NCBI GenBank assembly: GCA_002709045.1
Contig: PAPJ01000022.1
Location: 1 to 45,060, forward strand
Length of the DNA stretch: 45,060 nucleotides
Reading direction: 5' to 3'
Source of the DNA: Planctomycetaceae bacterium
GTDB lineage: Bacteria > Planctomycetota > Planctomycetia > Pirellulales > Pirellulaceae
Shown: piece by piece, positions 24,532-32,958 of the stretch
Layout of the letters: each line of letters starts with the position of its first letter
Numbering within the stretch: the first letter of the stretch is position 1
Notes under the pieces: model-generated
The model's input: only the letters and a program-made list of their open reading frames with translations
The model's database searches: none
What the model was told of the DNA's origin: nothing
Translations under genes and position numbers: made by a program

Positions 24532-26400
24532 ATGGTCCCCCGATTCTTTATTAGCTTGAACCGCAATATACCCGCTCTGCTGTATACGCTGCTGCCCATG
24601 CTGCTGATCATCCTGGCCGGTTGTGACAGGCACGATGCAATGCCAAATTCCATCGACACCAATACGTCTGCCGAATCCAATAAAGATCAGCAAACAAGTT
24701 CAAACGATCCAACCAGTCAAAATCCGGGAAACCAAAACGCAACATCTCAACGCCTCAGCCCGGAAGATAATCTACCAGAACCTGACAGCAATCTACGATT
24801 CAAAATTCTCGCATCAGGACCCGATTTCAAATATCGAAACGGTGAAGAAGCCGGGCACGTCACGATGCTCGAAACACTTGGCGGCGGAGTTGCATTATTT
24901 GACTATAACAATGACGGTCAGCAGGATCTATTGATTACCGGCGGAGGCCGGTTCGGTAAAGATAAAAAAGAAGCTACCGAAATCAGCGGTTACCCCCCTG
25001 CTCTTTATGAAAACAATGGTGATCTGACGTTTACAGATGTTACCCAACAGGCTGGTCTTGATCGTAATGACTTCTACAGTCACGGAGCAATCACGCAGGA
25101 TTTTGATAACGACGGATTTAGCGATCTGGTTATCACCGGATACGGAGGCCTGCTCGTATTTCACAATAATGGCGACGGGACATTTAAGGAAATCACCCAA
25201 GAACTAAAGCTGCCGAAAAATATCTGGAGTGTCGGAGCGGCCTGGGGGGACATTGACAATGACGGGATACTTGAACTTTACGTTGCACAATACATTGACT
25301 GGTCATTTGCTAACCACCCGTTTTGTACCAGTCAGGATCAAAGCTTCCTTTCTCAACAAAAGATCGACAACCGTCGTGATATCTGCTCTCCCCGCGACTT
25401 CGCCCCCCTGCCCGACTTTCTAATGAAGTTCAATGACGAGGGACGCCTAATCGATATTTCCAAACAGGCAGGTATCAACAAAGCCGGTAAGGGGCTCGGC
25501 GTACTAATGGCTGACGTCGATCTCGATGGTGACCTGGACATCTACGTCACCAATGATACAGTTGCCAACTTTCTCTGGACAAATCAGGGCGATGGTACAT
25601 TTGAAGAGACCGCCACTTTGTGTGGGGTAGGGTTCGATAACACAGGCAATGCCGATGGAAGTATGGGAATCGACATGGGTGACTTCAACATGGATGGATT
25701 ACCCGACCTTTTTGTCACCAATTTCCAGAACGAACAGTTTGCGCTGTATAAGAATATTGGAAATGCACTATTTCAACATGTCAGCAGTGCCAGCGGACTG
25801 CTCAGTTTCCAGAGTGTATATGTTGGCTGGGGCACCACGTTTATGGATGCCGATCGGGATGGTGATGAAGACCTGTTCATTGCCAATGGCCATGTAAAAC
25901 TGCACCCATCAGATGCCACGATCGCTCAGTGGCCGATTGCGTTGGAAAATATTGAAGGGCGTTATGCCAAGGTCAATAAGAGTGTCGGTGACTATTTCAC
26001 CTCCGCTCACAAAGGCCGGGGGATTGCCTACGGAGATCTTGATAATGACGGCGATCTGGATTTAGTCTATTCTCATATCAATGAACGCTGCAGCATTTTG
26101 ATCAATCAGACTAAAAACGACAATCAGTGGGTTTCCCTGAAACTTATCGGGAAACAAAGTAACCGGGCGGCAGTCGGCAGCATCATTACACTGGTCACCG
26201 ATCAGCAATCTCAAGTTCGACAGATCAAAGGCGGTTCCAGCTATGCATCCAGTAATGACTCACGAGTTTTTTTCGGCGTTCCTCAAGACCAAACCATCAA
26301 ATCGATTCTGATTCGCTGGCCGGATGGTTTCCAACAGACGCTCGAGTCGCCCCAACCTAATACAACTCAATCCATCATTCAACCAACAACCATTCTCTAA
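24532..26400 (+). CDS. FG-GAP repeat lipoprotein with C-terminal ASPIC/UnbV domain
   Basis: A 622-residue exported lipoprotein: LLIILAGC is a lipobox with Cys31, and a polar disordered stretch follows (about 32-80). Seven Asp-rich calcium-binding FG-GAP/VCBS-type loops run through the body: DYNNDG, DFDNDG, DIDNDG, DVDLDG, DFNMDG, DADRDG and DLDNDG. These repeats form a beta propeller like that of integrin alpha or CRTAC1. The last 100 residues are an ASPIC/UnbV domain (WVSLKLIGKQSNRAAVGS, GGSSYASSNDSRVFFGV, IRWPDG). Planctomycetes carry many such proteins; proposed roles are binding or surface display, none proven. The start ATG lacks a clear ribosome site. The TPR lipoprotein gene begins 17 bases after the stop, so they form an operon. 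Confidence 0.88.
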   Translation: MVPRFFISLNRNIPALLYTLLPMLLIILAGCDRHDAMPNSIDTNTSAESNKDQQTSSNDPTSQNPGNQNATSQRLSPEDNLPEPDSNLRFKILASGPDFKYRNGEEAGHVTMLETLGGGVALFDYNNDGQQDLLITGGGRFGKDKKEATEISGYPPALYENNGDLTFTDVTQQAGLDRNDFYSHGAITQDFDNDGFSDLVITGYGGLLVFHNNGDGTFKEITQELKLPKNIWSVGAAWGDIDNDGILELYVAQYIDWSFANHPFCTSQDQSFLSQQKIDNRRDICSPRDFAPLPDFLMKFNDEGRLIDISKQAGINKAGKGLGVLMADVDLDGDLDIYVTNDTVANFLWTNQGDGTFEETATLCGVGFDNTGNADGSMGIDMGDFNMDGLPDLFVTNFQNEQFALYKNIGNALFQHVSSASGLLSFQSVYVGWGTTFMDADRDGDEDLFIANGHVKLHPSDATIAQWPIALENIEGRYAKVNKSVGDYFTSAHKGRGIAYGDLDNDGDLDLVYSHINERCSILINQTKNDNQWVSLKLIGKQSNRAAVGSIITLVTDQQSQVRQIKGGSSYASSNDSRVFFGVPQDQTIKSILIRWPDGFQQTLESPQPNTTQSIIQPTTIL

Positions 26401-26417
26401 TTAATTCCCCATTACTT

Positions 26418-27635
26418 ATGCCCCGTCTACTGCCCTTCACTCTACTGACCATCTGCCTGTTACAGCCCGGATGTACATCTGAACCGACGGTCGCTGAATT
26501 ATTACAACAGGGTCGTGATGCCATCAAAGCGGAAGACTGGGCCACCGTACGGCTTATCAAAAACCAGCTGACTGAGCGAAGAAATGCCAAAGTGGAAGTA
26601 CAATTCCTGGAAGCCAATCTCTACATGAATGTGTTGAATTATGACGCGGTCATGGAACGAGTTGGCATAATCGCCAACGATAAGCGAATTCGCGAAGACT
26701 GTATGATGTTGGCGGTTCATTGCTTTACAGCGATTCAGGATATGCCTTCGGTTATGCGAACGCTGGAAGAAATGACGGCAGAATTCCCCGACAACGTCGA
26801 TACGCATCGGCTTCTGATTGCACATTACTATGACTTTGGTGCATTGCAGCAGGCAATGCGTCATTGCGAACGGGTCTCGGAATTAGCCCCCAAAGATCCT
26901 CGTCCTGACCGGCTGATGGGATTAATTAGTAAAGACTTTGAGAAACACGAATTGGCCATCAGACACTATCTCGAATCTCTAAAACGAGCTGCTAACGATC
27001 CATCATTTGATCAGGTCGATGAAATCCGAACCGAGTTATCGGAAGTGTATATCAGGATGCGAAAATATCAGGATGCACAAAAACAGCTCGCACAACTCAG
27101 TCCAAACGCTTCAGAATCATTACAGGCAACTGCCTTTGCTTATCAGGCCGAATCAGCAATAGCGCTCGGACAGTTTGATCAGGCAGAGCAATATATTCGG
27201 GACAGTATCCGTAAAGATGCCAGCCTGCCCTACGGAAAACACATTCTTGGTCTGCTCGCGATGCAAACCGGAAACCCTGAGCAGGCTCGTGAAGCTTTTG
27301 AAGATGCTGTTCGCCTCGATCCAGGTAATGACCGCGTCTACTTCCAGCTTTCAAACGTGCTGCGTCAATTAGGCAAAACAGAATCAGCCGAGAAGGCCTT
27401 CAAAAAGCATGAACAGATAAAGGCTTTAAAGCTGGAATATATCGAACTCAATGTCCAGGCTGCTCAGCAAACCGAGAATGCGGAGGTTCGGCTAAAGATT
27501 GCCGGCATCGCTGAAAAACTCGGAGACCTCGAAGCGGCGATTAGCTGGTATAGCGGAGTACTTGGGATTAATCCGGAAAATCCGGCAGCACGCAGCGGTA
27601 TTCAACGGGTTCGTGCTGTTCAACAGCAGAAGTAG
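26418..27635 (+). CDS. TPR-repeat lipoprotein
   Basis: A 405-residue lipoprotein: the signal ends in LLQPGC (Cys19). The rest is helical with at least eight TPR-like units, e.g. ALQQAMRHCERVSELAPKDP, ALGQFDQAEQYIRDSIRKDA, PEQAREAFEDAVRLDPGND and LEAAISWYSGVLGINPENP. TPR arrays form a superhelical groove for binding peptides or partner proteins. It is encoded just 17 bases after the UnbV lipoprotein and both are predicted to be anchored in the same membrane, so a complex of the two is a reasonable inference. No enzyme motif is seen. Confidence 0.85.
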   Translation: MPRLLPFTLLTICLLQPGCTSEPTVAELLQQGRDAIKAEDWATVRLIKNQLTERRNAKVEVQFLEANLYMNVLNYDAVMERVGIIANDKRIREDCMMLAVHCFTAIQDMPSVMRTLEEMTAEFPDNVDTHRLLIAHYYDFGALQQAMRHCERVSELAPKDPRPDRLMGLISKDFEKHELAIRHYLESLKRAANDPSFDQVDEIRTELSEVYIRMRKYQDAQKQLAQLSPNASESLQATAFAYQAESAIALGQFDQAEQYIRDSIRKDASLPYGKHILGLLAMQTGNPEQAREAFEDAVRLDPGNDRVYFQLSNVLRQLGKTESAEKAFKKHEQIKALKLEYIELNVQAAQQTENAEVRLKIAGIAEKLGDLEAAISWYSGVLGINPENPAARSGIQRVRAVQQQK

Positions 27636-27819
27636 CCAGCAACCTTGCTTGGCGACTGATCCAGCAACCTTTCTAACGTCAATTCCAGCAATTGACCGAC
27701 AGATTGCGGAATTCTTCTAGGCATCAATGACTCGAATTTGGTAATCTTCTTGTGATGCATAATCAGTCCTGTTCGTTGCTGTTCCAGGATACAACGATCC
27801 TCAGATAGTCAGTTTACAA

Positions 27820-28260
27820 ATGCGAATTGTTTTACAACGTGTTAGTCATGCCAGTGTCGCCGTCGCCCGGGAAGTGGTCGGGCAGATCGATCTTGGTTTG
27901 CTTGCTTTCGTTGGTATCGGGCCGGATGACACCTCGAAAGAGATTGTCCAGATGTGTGACAAGATTGCGGGTTTGAGAATCTTCGCGGATGACGACGGTA
28001 AAATGAACCTTAGCCTTGAAGATGTACAGGGAGAAATCCTGATTGTGAGTCAATTCACTCTTTGGGGTGATTGTCGCAAAGGGCGTCGCCCCAGTTTCAC
28101 CGATGCAGCACCACCGGAAATTGCCGAACCGCTTTATGAACAATTCGTTACGGAGATGGCAATACGCGGAGTCCGGGTTGCAACAGGATCCTTTGGTGCG
28201 GATATGCAGGTTACCATCGTTAACGAAGGTCCTGTGACCATGTTTTTGGAATCATGGTAA
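27820..28260 (+). CDS. dtd: D-aminoacyl-tRNA deacylase
   Basis: A 146-residue Dtd of normal length, starting MRIVLQRVSHASVAV. The active-site motif is SQFTLWGD (about residues 77-84); the second motif, NEGPVTMFLES, provides the cross-subunit Gly-Pro. The dimeric enzyme releases D-amino acids from mischarged tRNAs and so protects translation and D-amino-acid metabolism. cvpA follows after 12 bases on the same strand. Confidence 0.95.
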   Translation: MRIVLQRVSHASVAVAREVVGQIDLGLLAFVGIGPDDTSKEIVQMCDKIAGLRIFADDDGKMNLSLEDVQGEILIVSQFTLWGDCRKGRRPSFTDAAPPEIAEPLYEQFVTEMAIRGVRVATGSFGADMQVTIVNEGPVTMFLESW

Positions 28261-28272
28261 GAGGTCGATTCG

Positions 28273-28872
28273 ATGCAAGCATTTGATATCGTTATGACGG
28301 TCGTCCTCGGAGGTTCCATTTTGATTGGCGCGTGGAAAGGCATGATCTGGCAAATCAGCATGGTCAGTTCTATTGTTGTTAGCTTTTTTGTTGCCCGTGA
28401 ATTCCACGGCGATCTGGCCAGTGCCATTAGCGATATAGGGGATCCCTGGAACAAATATCTCGCCATGGGAGCGATCTATATTCTGACCTCACTGGCAATC
28501 TGGATGCTGCACGGCTTTTTACAGAAACGTCTGGAAAAACACGACATGAAAACCTTTGATCACCAAACGGGTGGACTAATGGGAATCGTAAATGGTGCCC
28601 TGCTCTGCTCGGTACTTACGGTCACAATGGTTGCCTTTACCGACGAAGATTCTCATGCAAACATTGCCAACTCGAAATCAGGCGTTTATGTCAACAAAGT
28701 GGTCACTGCGATTCGCAAAGTCATTCCCGAAGATATCGCGGAACCTGTAAATGAGCATTTTGACAGGCTCAATTCCATCATCGAGCAACGCGTGACCGAG
28801 CAGCAAATCGACGAGACTGTCGACGATGCTGTGGAAGACTTAAAAGGCGAGATCGAGGAAGCACTGCAATAA
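28273..28872 (+). CDS. cvpA: CvpA-family membrane protein
   Basis: A 199-residue protein with about four hydrophobic helices in its first 120 residues: DIVMTVVLGGSILIGAWKGM, then QISMVSSIVVSFFVARE, MGAIYILTSLAIWMLHGFL and GGLMGIVNGALLCSVLTVTM. The WKGM loop and the GALLC helix are typical of CvpA, named for colicin V production and linked to envelope homeostasis. The C-terminal 70 residues are charged and helical, probably coiled coil. It follows dtd by 12 bases and converges with the next gene. Confidence 0.82.
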   Translation: MQAFDIVMTVVLGGSILIGAWKGMIWQISMVSSIVVSFFVAREFHGDLASAISDIGDPWNKYLAMGAIYILTSLAIWMLHGFLQKRLEKHDMKTFDHQTGGLMGIVNGALLCSVLTVTMVAFTDEDSHANIANSKSGVYVNKVVTAIRKVIPEDIAEPVNEHFDRLNSIIEQRVTEQQIDETVDDAVEDLKGEIEEALQ

Positions 28873-28890
28873 CCTATTCGGTATGCATGT

Positions 28891-29562
28891 TTAGACCTCT
28901 ACCTGTCTAAGTTCCTGTTTCCGTTTTTCCGTTGCGGCTACGATTTCCTGAATAATATCATAGTGAGCACCGATCTTTCCGACCTGCTGCAGGAATGAAA
29001 AAACTAAAAACATCGTTCCCAGAATTGACAATATAAAGTGAACGCTCACCCAGTCTGCCGTTGAGCTTATTTCTGTCGCCGGGTCGGACGCTCCACCAAA
29101 AGCGACGATCATAATAATGGTCAGTATCCCCATTAGTGACCAGGGAAAAGTACTCTTTTTAAGTCGAGTACTTTTATGAGCGAATTCAGGATCCAGACTA
29201 TAAGCGTCCACGACTTCATTGCACCATTTGGTGGTGCCAATAAAGTAAGTCACACTAATCGCGTTGACCAGCACACAAACCACGGCAGTAAACACGCCTA
29301 ACAGAAAGTGAAGACTGTGGCGTTTCTTGGTGGGTTGATGATTATCGGCCGCAACTCTCAAGGCCGCCTCGGCCTCTTCGATAGCCTGTTCATCCTGTTT
29401 AATCCTTGCCCGGGTGTAGACTTGACTTGCCTCCTTAACAGCAGCCGCATCACCGTTGAGATCACCCACCCATAACCCGATTCCAAGATTTGAAATCAAA
29501 AGTAAAGTGGCAAAACATGCCAGAACAAAAAAGATACGTGCCACACCAATGGCCCTTTCCAC
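28891..29562 (-). CDS. Four-helix membrane protein of unknown function
   Basis: A 223-residue integral membrane protein with helices at about 8-31, 84-108, 140-157 and 171-191. The loop between helices 1 and 2 (32-80) is charged and strongly helical, rich in Ala, Glu and Gln (EQAIEEAEAALRVAADN), and may be a coiled coil. The start is a GTG at 29562 without an obvious ribosome site, so a few residues of the N-terminus are uncertain. No family is recognised. It converges with cvpA. Confidence 0.7.
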   Translation of the reverse strand: MERAIGVARIFFVLACFATLLLISNLGIGLWVGDLNGDAAAVKEASQVYTRARIKQDEQAIEEAEAALRVAADNHQPTKKRHSLHFLLGVFTAVVCVLVNAISVTYFIGTTKWCNEVVDAYSLDPEFAHKSTRLKKSTFPWSLMGILTIIMIVAFGGASDPATEISSTADWVSVHFILSILGTMFLVFSFLQQVGKIGAHYDIIQEIVAATEKRKQELRQVEV

Positions 29563-29692
29563 AGGTAAGTTAATCTCTATTGTCTTAGTCTAGACGTAGC
29601 CAACAAAACTGATAAGTGCCTATGTTGAAGGTTCAATAAGCATCCAGAATAAAGTCACAGCCCGCTATAAATTAGCAAACTTTAAACGGGGA

Positions 29693-30703
29693 TTACTTGC
29701 TAATATGCTTATCAATAAACGCCTGAGTACGATCAACAATCACCTGTTCGCCACGCTGATAGTCAAACTGAGATGCATTCATATCGACTAGCCGAGTCAT
29801 GTCGTAAAGTTGTAATGAAACCATCGGTCTGGTGGTCTTATCGGCCAAAACCCGCAAATATTGAATTTCCCGAGGAAGCAACTTGAATTCCACATCGCGT
29901 CCCAAAATTAACTTTACGGCATTGGGTAAATGAGCAGGTAACTGAGCCCCTGAATTGAATTGTTCAATGATTCGCTGCTTTACTTGCGGCTTCCAGATAC
30001 CTGTCAGCACCCAAACCGGAACATCCTCATAATTAGCTTCTGTCACGGAAATAAAATCAAAACAGGAATCCACAGAGGTTAACAATCGGGGCAGACCACC
30101 CATGGCAATATTGGCGCCCCAATTAACCGCAAGCTTCCCTACTCCGTTCTCTCTCTCGTATTCTGCTAACTCATCCTGAATATAACGAACATCGATACGA
30201 CTAAGGGTAGTACCCTCAGAAAGGTTCTCTCGAGTCCACAAGTGACGTCCATCGCAAACCTGAATCACACTAGAGGTTTTCTCACCAACCTGAGTTTTTA
30301 GTTCGAATCGCAACCTTTTGATGGAACCTTTTCCAAACTGCCGGTAATGCCCTGTTCCGACCAACTGCTGGTCAAACATATGTATCTTGTGGCGAACAGA
30401 CGCCTGAAAACGAGACTCAGAGTTTAATTGAGCAATGGCTCGCTTCAAAATGACCTCAGGATCAGTCAGTAACTCACCATCAGCCGTCTGCTGCCCAGTC
30501 CGTGACTCGCTCTGCACATCCGTTGGAATTCCGTTTGCATCAATCGGAATTCCAACATTTAGCGAAGAATTATTTTCCAGAGTTGTAGCAGTCTGTGCTT
30601 TCACACTGGGGGGGATAGAGTTGTTTTGGTAACCGTTTTTAGCTCCAAACAACAAAAAACCGGCGAAAATCAGCCCTGTAAGTATAGGTAATTTGTACTT
30701 CAT
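29693..30703 (-). CDS. Exported LolA-like protein of unknown function
   Basis: A 336-residue protein with an N-terminal signal anchor (LPILTGLIFAGFLLFG) and a polar linker to about residue 80. The rest (FQASVRHKIHMFDQQLVGTGHYRQF and so on, not quoted in full) follows the pattern of planctomycete LolA-like or DUF2092-like proteins: a half beta-barrel with CDGRHLWTRE (the 'look up, then print' strand) and a final TRPMVSLQLYDMTRL strand. LolA folds carry acyl groups of lipoproteins or lipids across the periplasm. The family link is by pattern only. It is divergent from the secreted three-gene module at 30979-34245, with an inverted repeat between them. Confidence 0.7.
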   Translation of the reverse strand: MKYKLPILTGLIFAGFLLFGAKNGYQNNSIPPSVKAQTATTLENNSSLNVGIPIDANGIPTDVQSESRTGQQTADGELLTDPEVILKRAIAQLNSESRFQASVRHKIHMFDQQLVGTGHYRQFGKGSIKRLRFELKTQVGEKTSSVIQVCDGRHLWTRENLSEGTTLSRIDVRYIQDELAEYERENGVGKLAVNWGANIAMGGLPRLLTSVDSCFDFISVTEANYEDVPVWVLTGIWKPQVKQRIIEQFNSGAQLPAHLPNAVKLILGRDVEFKLLPREIQYLRVLADKTTRPMVSLQLYDMTRLVDMNASQFDYQRGEQVIVDRTQAFIDKHISK

Positions 30704-30762
30704 AGTCCGGTTGTGACGATTTTATCAAAGATTCGTGCTGTAACGTGCCGATTACTGCCCAC

Positions 30763-30780
30763 AAGGAACCATTGTTCCTT
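30763..30780. repeat. Inverted repeat between divergent genes
   Basis: AAGGAAC and GTTCCTT form a perfect 7-bp dyad around a 4-base centre, 59 bases upstream of the LolA-like gene and about 200 bases upstream of the lipoprotein gene. No U-tract follows, so an operator is more likely than a terminator. The binding protein is unknown. Confidence 0.5.
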
Positions 30781-30978
30781 TGCGCCGTTATCGGTGCCTC
30801 CTTTGAGTAAGAAGCATTTTAGATGTTTCCCTATTCAGGGGTAAAGCTCAATCGATTTCGATTTGAGCGCCACAAAACGAAAACTTTTCAGCTCTGGATG
30901 GGCTGCAGATCAATAAGTCAAAACTCAATAGCAAATTCCATTTACCGTTGTGCAGGTAACGCTGCCATGGGGGAAAAC

Positions 30979-32052
30979 ATGAAGACTTTTTCAAAACTAT
31001 GGGCTGTCGTCGCAATCGCAGCTCTAATGACAACTGGTTGTCAAACGTTCGAACAACACAACCTACCGCCAGCGGATCAGCTACTTCATCCCGGACCTGG
31101 TGTTGATGGTCCCGGTCCCGGAGTACTGATGCCTCAGGCACCGATGATGCAGCCAACAGCCGCTGCGGCACCGGCACCAGCTTTGTCAATTCAAGTCATC
31201 TTCAATCGCCCATCAGGTATGCAGATCGGTATCGACACCACTCGTAATGGTAGCTATGAAGGTCAGATACTGGTTACACCAGCTCGTCATGACTTTATGG
31301 TTGGAACCAACGGAGACTTAGTTCGTATGAAGCTAAGCAACATCGAAGGGCACGAAGCTATTGAGTTGTTCCCAACGATTGAGATTGCTCCTATCAATCC
31401 ACGTACTGCGGCATACCTGGATCACAATGCAATTCCCGTCCAGTTCACCAACGAAGATTTTGACCAGGTTGCCACGGGCAACTACGTCACTAAAGTCATC
31501 TATCTTCCGGATCCTGAATTTCAGGACCTGGCCCTTGCTAATGTAGAAACGCTCGTCAGCACTCGTCTTGATCCAGGTGATGACCCGATCGTCGAAGCGG
31601 ATCGTCGCGGTAGTATTATGGCTATTCTACGAATGGGTAATAAAGTAAAAGCAGTAAATCCTGCGGGTGCCCCTGCTGCTGCTCCGGCAGCCTTCATGCA
31701 GGGCGGACAGGCTGCTCCGGGAATACCTATGACCATGGGACCAAACCATATTTCAGGTCTGTCTGCTCCACCCTGGGGCACACCGATGACAGCTACCAAC
31801 GTTGGTGTCCCGGGACCTCCTCACCTTCCCTTCGGAGCTCCTGCCGGTATGCAGTCATACACCATGCACAATCACACCAAAGTGAATATGCCGGAACCTG
31901 TACAACACTTTAACGTTCATATGCGACAAACTCCTGGCTATAGCTATCCAAAGCCAGTAGACACTGTCCGCATTCGTGAACACAACTATGCACCGGCTGC
32001 AATTAACCGTCAGCCAATAGGTGTTCGCAATCAGGTTGTACCACAACAGTAG
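30979..32052 (+). CDS. Lipoprotein of unknown function, paralogue of next gene
   Basis: About 357 residues from the ATG at 30979, which has GGGG upstream and gives a lipobox directly (ALMTTGC, Cys21); the frame is open 52 codons further, but that part reads as leader DNA. A Gly/Pro- and Pro/Ala-rich stretch (about 32-70) is followed by a beta-rich domain of about 140 residues: VRMKLSNIEGHEAIELFPTI, IPVQFTNEDFDQVATGNYVT, KVIYLPDP and IMAILRMGNK. The same domain occurs in the next gene, so this is a duplicated family. The last 120 residues are Pro/Gly/His/Met-rich and disordered. Domain function is unknown; the lipid anchor and low complexity suggest an envelope component. Confidence 0.8.
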   Translation: MKTFSKLWAVVAIAALMTTGCQTFEQHNLPPADQLLHPGPGVDGPGPGVLMPQAPMMQPTAAAAPAPALSIQVIFNRPSGMQIGIDTTRNGSYEGQILVTPARHDFMVGTNGDLVRMKLSNIEGHEAIELFPTIEIAPINPRTAAYLDHNAIPVQFTNEDFDQVATGNYVTKVIYLPDPEFQDLALANVETLVSTRLDPGDDPIVEADRRGSIMAILRMGNKVKAVNPAGAPAAAPAAFMQGGQAAPGIPMTMGPNHISGLSAPPWGTPMTATNVGVPGPPHLPFGAPAGMQSYTMHNHTKVNMPEPVQHFNVHMRQTPGYSYPKPVDTVRIREHNYAPAAINRQPIGVRNQVVPQQ

Positions 32053-32085
32053 TGGTTAACAAGCGAATTTAAGCAAACAGAAAAT

Positions 32086-32120
32086 GCCCACCGGCGGAAC
32101 AACTGGATCCGCTGGTGGGC
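32086..32120. terminator. Strong stem-loop between the first two module genes
   Basis: A 13-bp stem with one mismatch (GCCCACCGGCGGA / TCCGCTGGTGGGC) and a 9-base loop lies 33 bases after the first lipoprotein stop. No T-run follows on the plus strand (GTTAGC); on the minus strand ATTTT follows. It may attenuate transcription or stabilise the upstream message rather than fully end it. Confidence 0.5.
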
Positions 32121-32176
32121 GTTAGCTACATAACAGACCAGTCTCCCGGGGCTATAAAAAAACGCCAAATCAATCG

Positions 32177-32950
32177 ATGATTTCCTCCCTTCACAAGCTT
32201 ACGATCGCGATAACGGTTTTCTCCGTCTTAGCTACGGCTGATTCACTGCCCGCTCAACAATTTCGTCCGGCACCCAATGCGCACTACCCGAACAATGCGT
32301 TGATGCCACCCGGACAGGTTGGTTCTCAGATGCTGATACGAGGGGGCCCGATTCCCGGTTATTTCCAACCGGCACAGATTCGCTGTCCACAGGGTGGACG
32401 AATCGCTATCGCAGCAGAAGGTAAATTTTCAGCAGGCACGCCATCATTCCTAAACGTAGGATTACTGATTGGCAGTCCGTATCGTTTCAAAATTACCGAA
32501 ATCCCCGGGCTTCCCGGAACTGAACTCTATCCGAGCGTTGAGCTTTTAGATCGGTTACATCCGCCGACAGGCCTTGAAACACGGTTTCCAGTGCCAATCC
32601 ACCTAACAGCTCAGGAATTACGAATGGCGGCAGCTGGACTGTTTATCACACGCGTTATTTACCTCGAAGATCCTACAAATCCAGTCGTCGTGCAGGATCA
32701 GGCGAATCGCCAAAGGTTCTTCGACGTACGCTCTAATGAGGATCCCTTACGAGTCGCGGACCAACTTGGCCGCCCGATGGCCATCTTGCGAATCGGTTCT
32801 AAGCAACCTCGTATGGATCGTCAAACCGGTCGTTTTATGTTTTCTTCCCCACCTTTACGCGAAATCATGACGCCCGGACAATCAACTATTCCCCGAGAAA
32901 CATTGCAACGAGCCATTATCAGTACTCCTTCTATTGGCCGACTGAGGTAA
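32177..32950 (+). CDS. Secreted paralogue of the upstream lipoprotein
   Basis: A 257-residue exported protein with a signal peptide ending near DSLPAQQ (about residue 27) but no lipobox. Its core domain aligns with the preceding lipoprotein: YRFKITEIPGLPGTELYPSV, then VPIHLTAQELRMAAAGLFIT, RVIYLEDP and PMAILRIGSKQ. An acid/Asp pattern (EDPLRVADQLGR) and the final MAILR strand are shared by both. Function is unknown. The next gene begins 8 bases after the stop, so these two are certainly one transcript, whereas the upstream gene is separated by 124 bases and a stem-loop. Confidence 0.82.
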   Translation: MISSLHKLTIAITVFSVLATADSLPAQQFRPAPNAHYPNNALMPPGQVGSQMLIRGGPIPGYFQPAQIRCPQGGRIAIAAEGKFSAGTPSFLNVGLLIGSPYRFKITEIPGLPGTELYPSVELLDRLHPPTGLETRFPVPIHLTAQELRMAAAGLFITRVIYLEDPTNPVVVQDQANRQRFFDVRSNEDPLRVADQLGRPMAILRIGSKQPRMDRQTGRFMFSSPPLREIMTPGQSTIPRETLQRAIISTPSIGRLR

Positions 32951-32958
32951 ACAGAATC

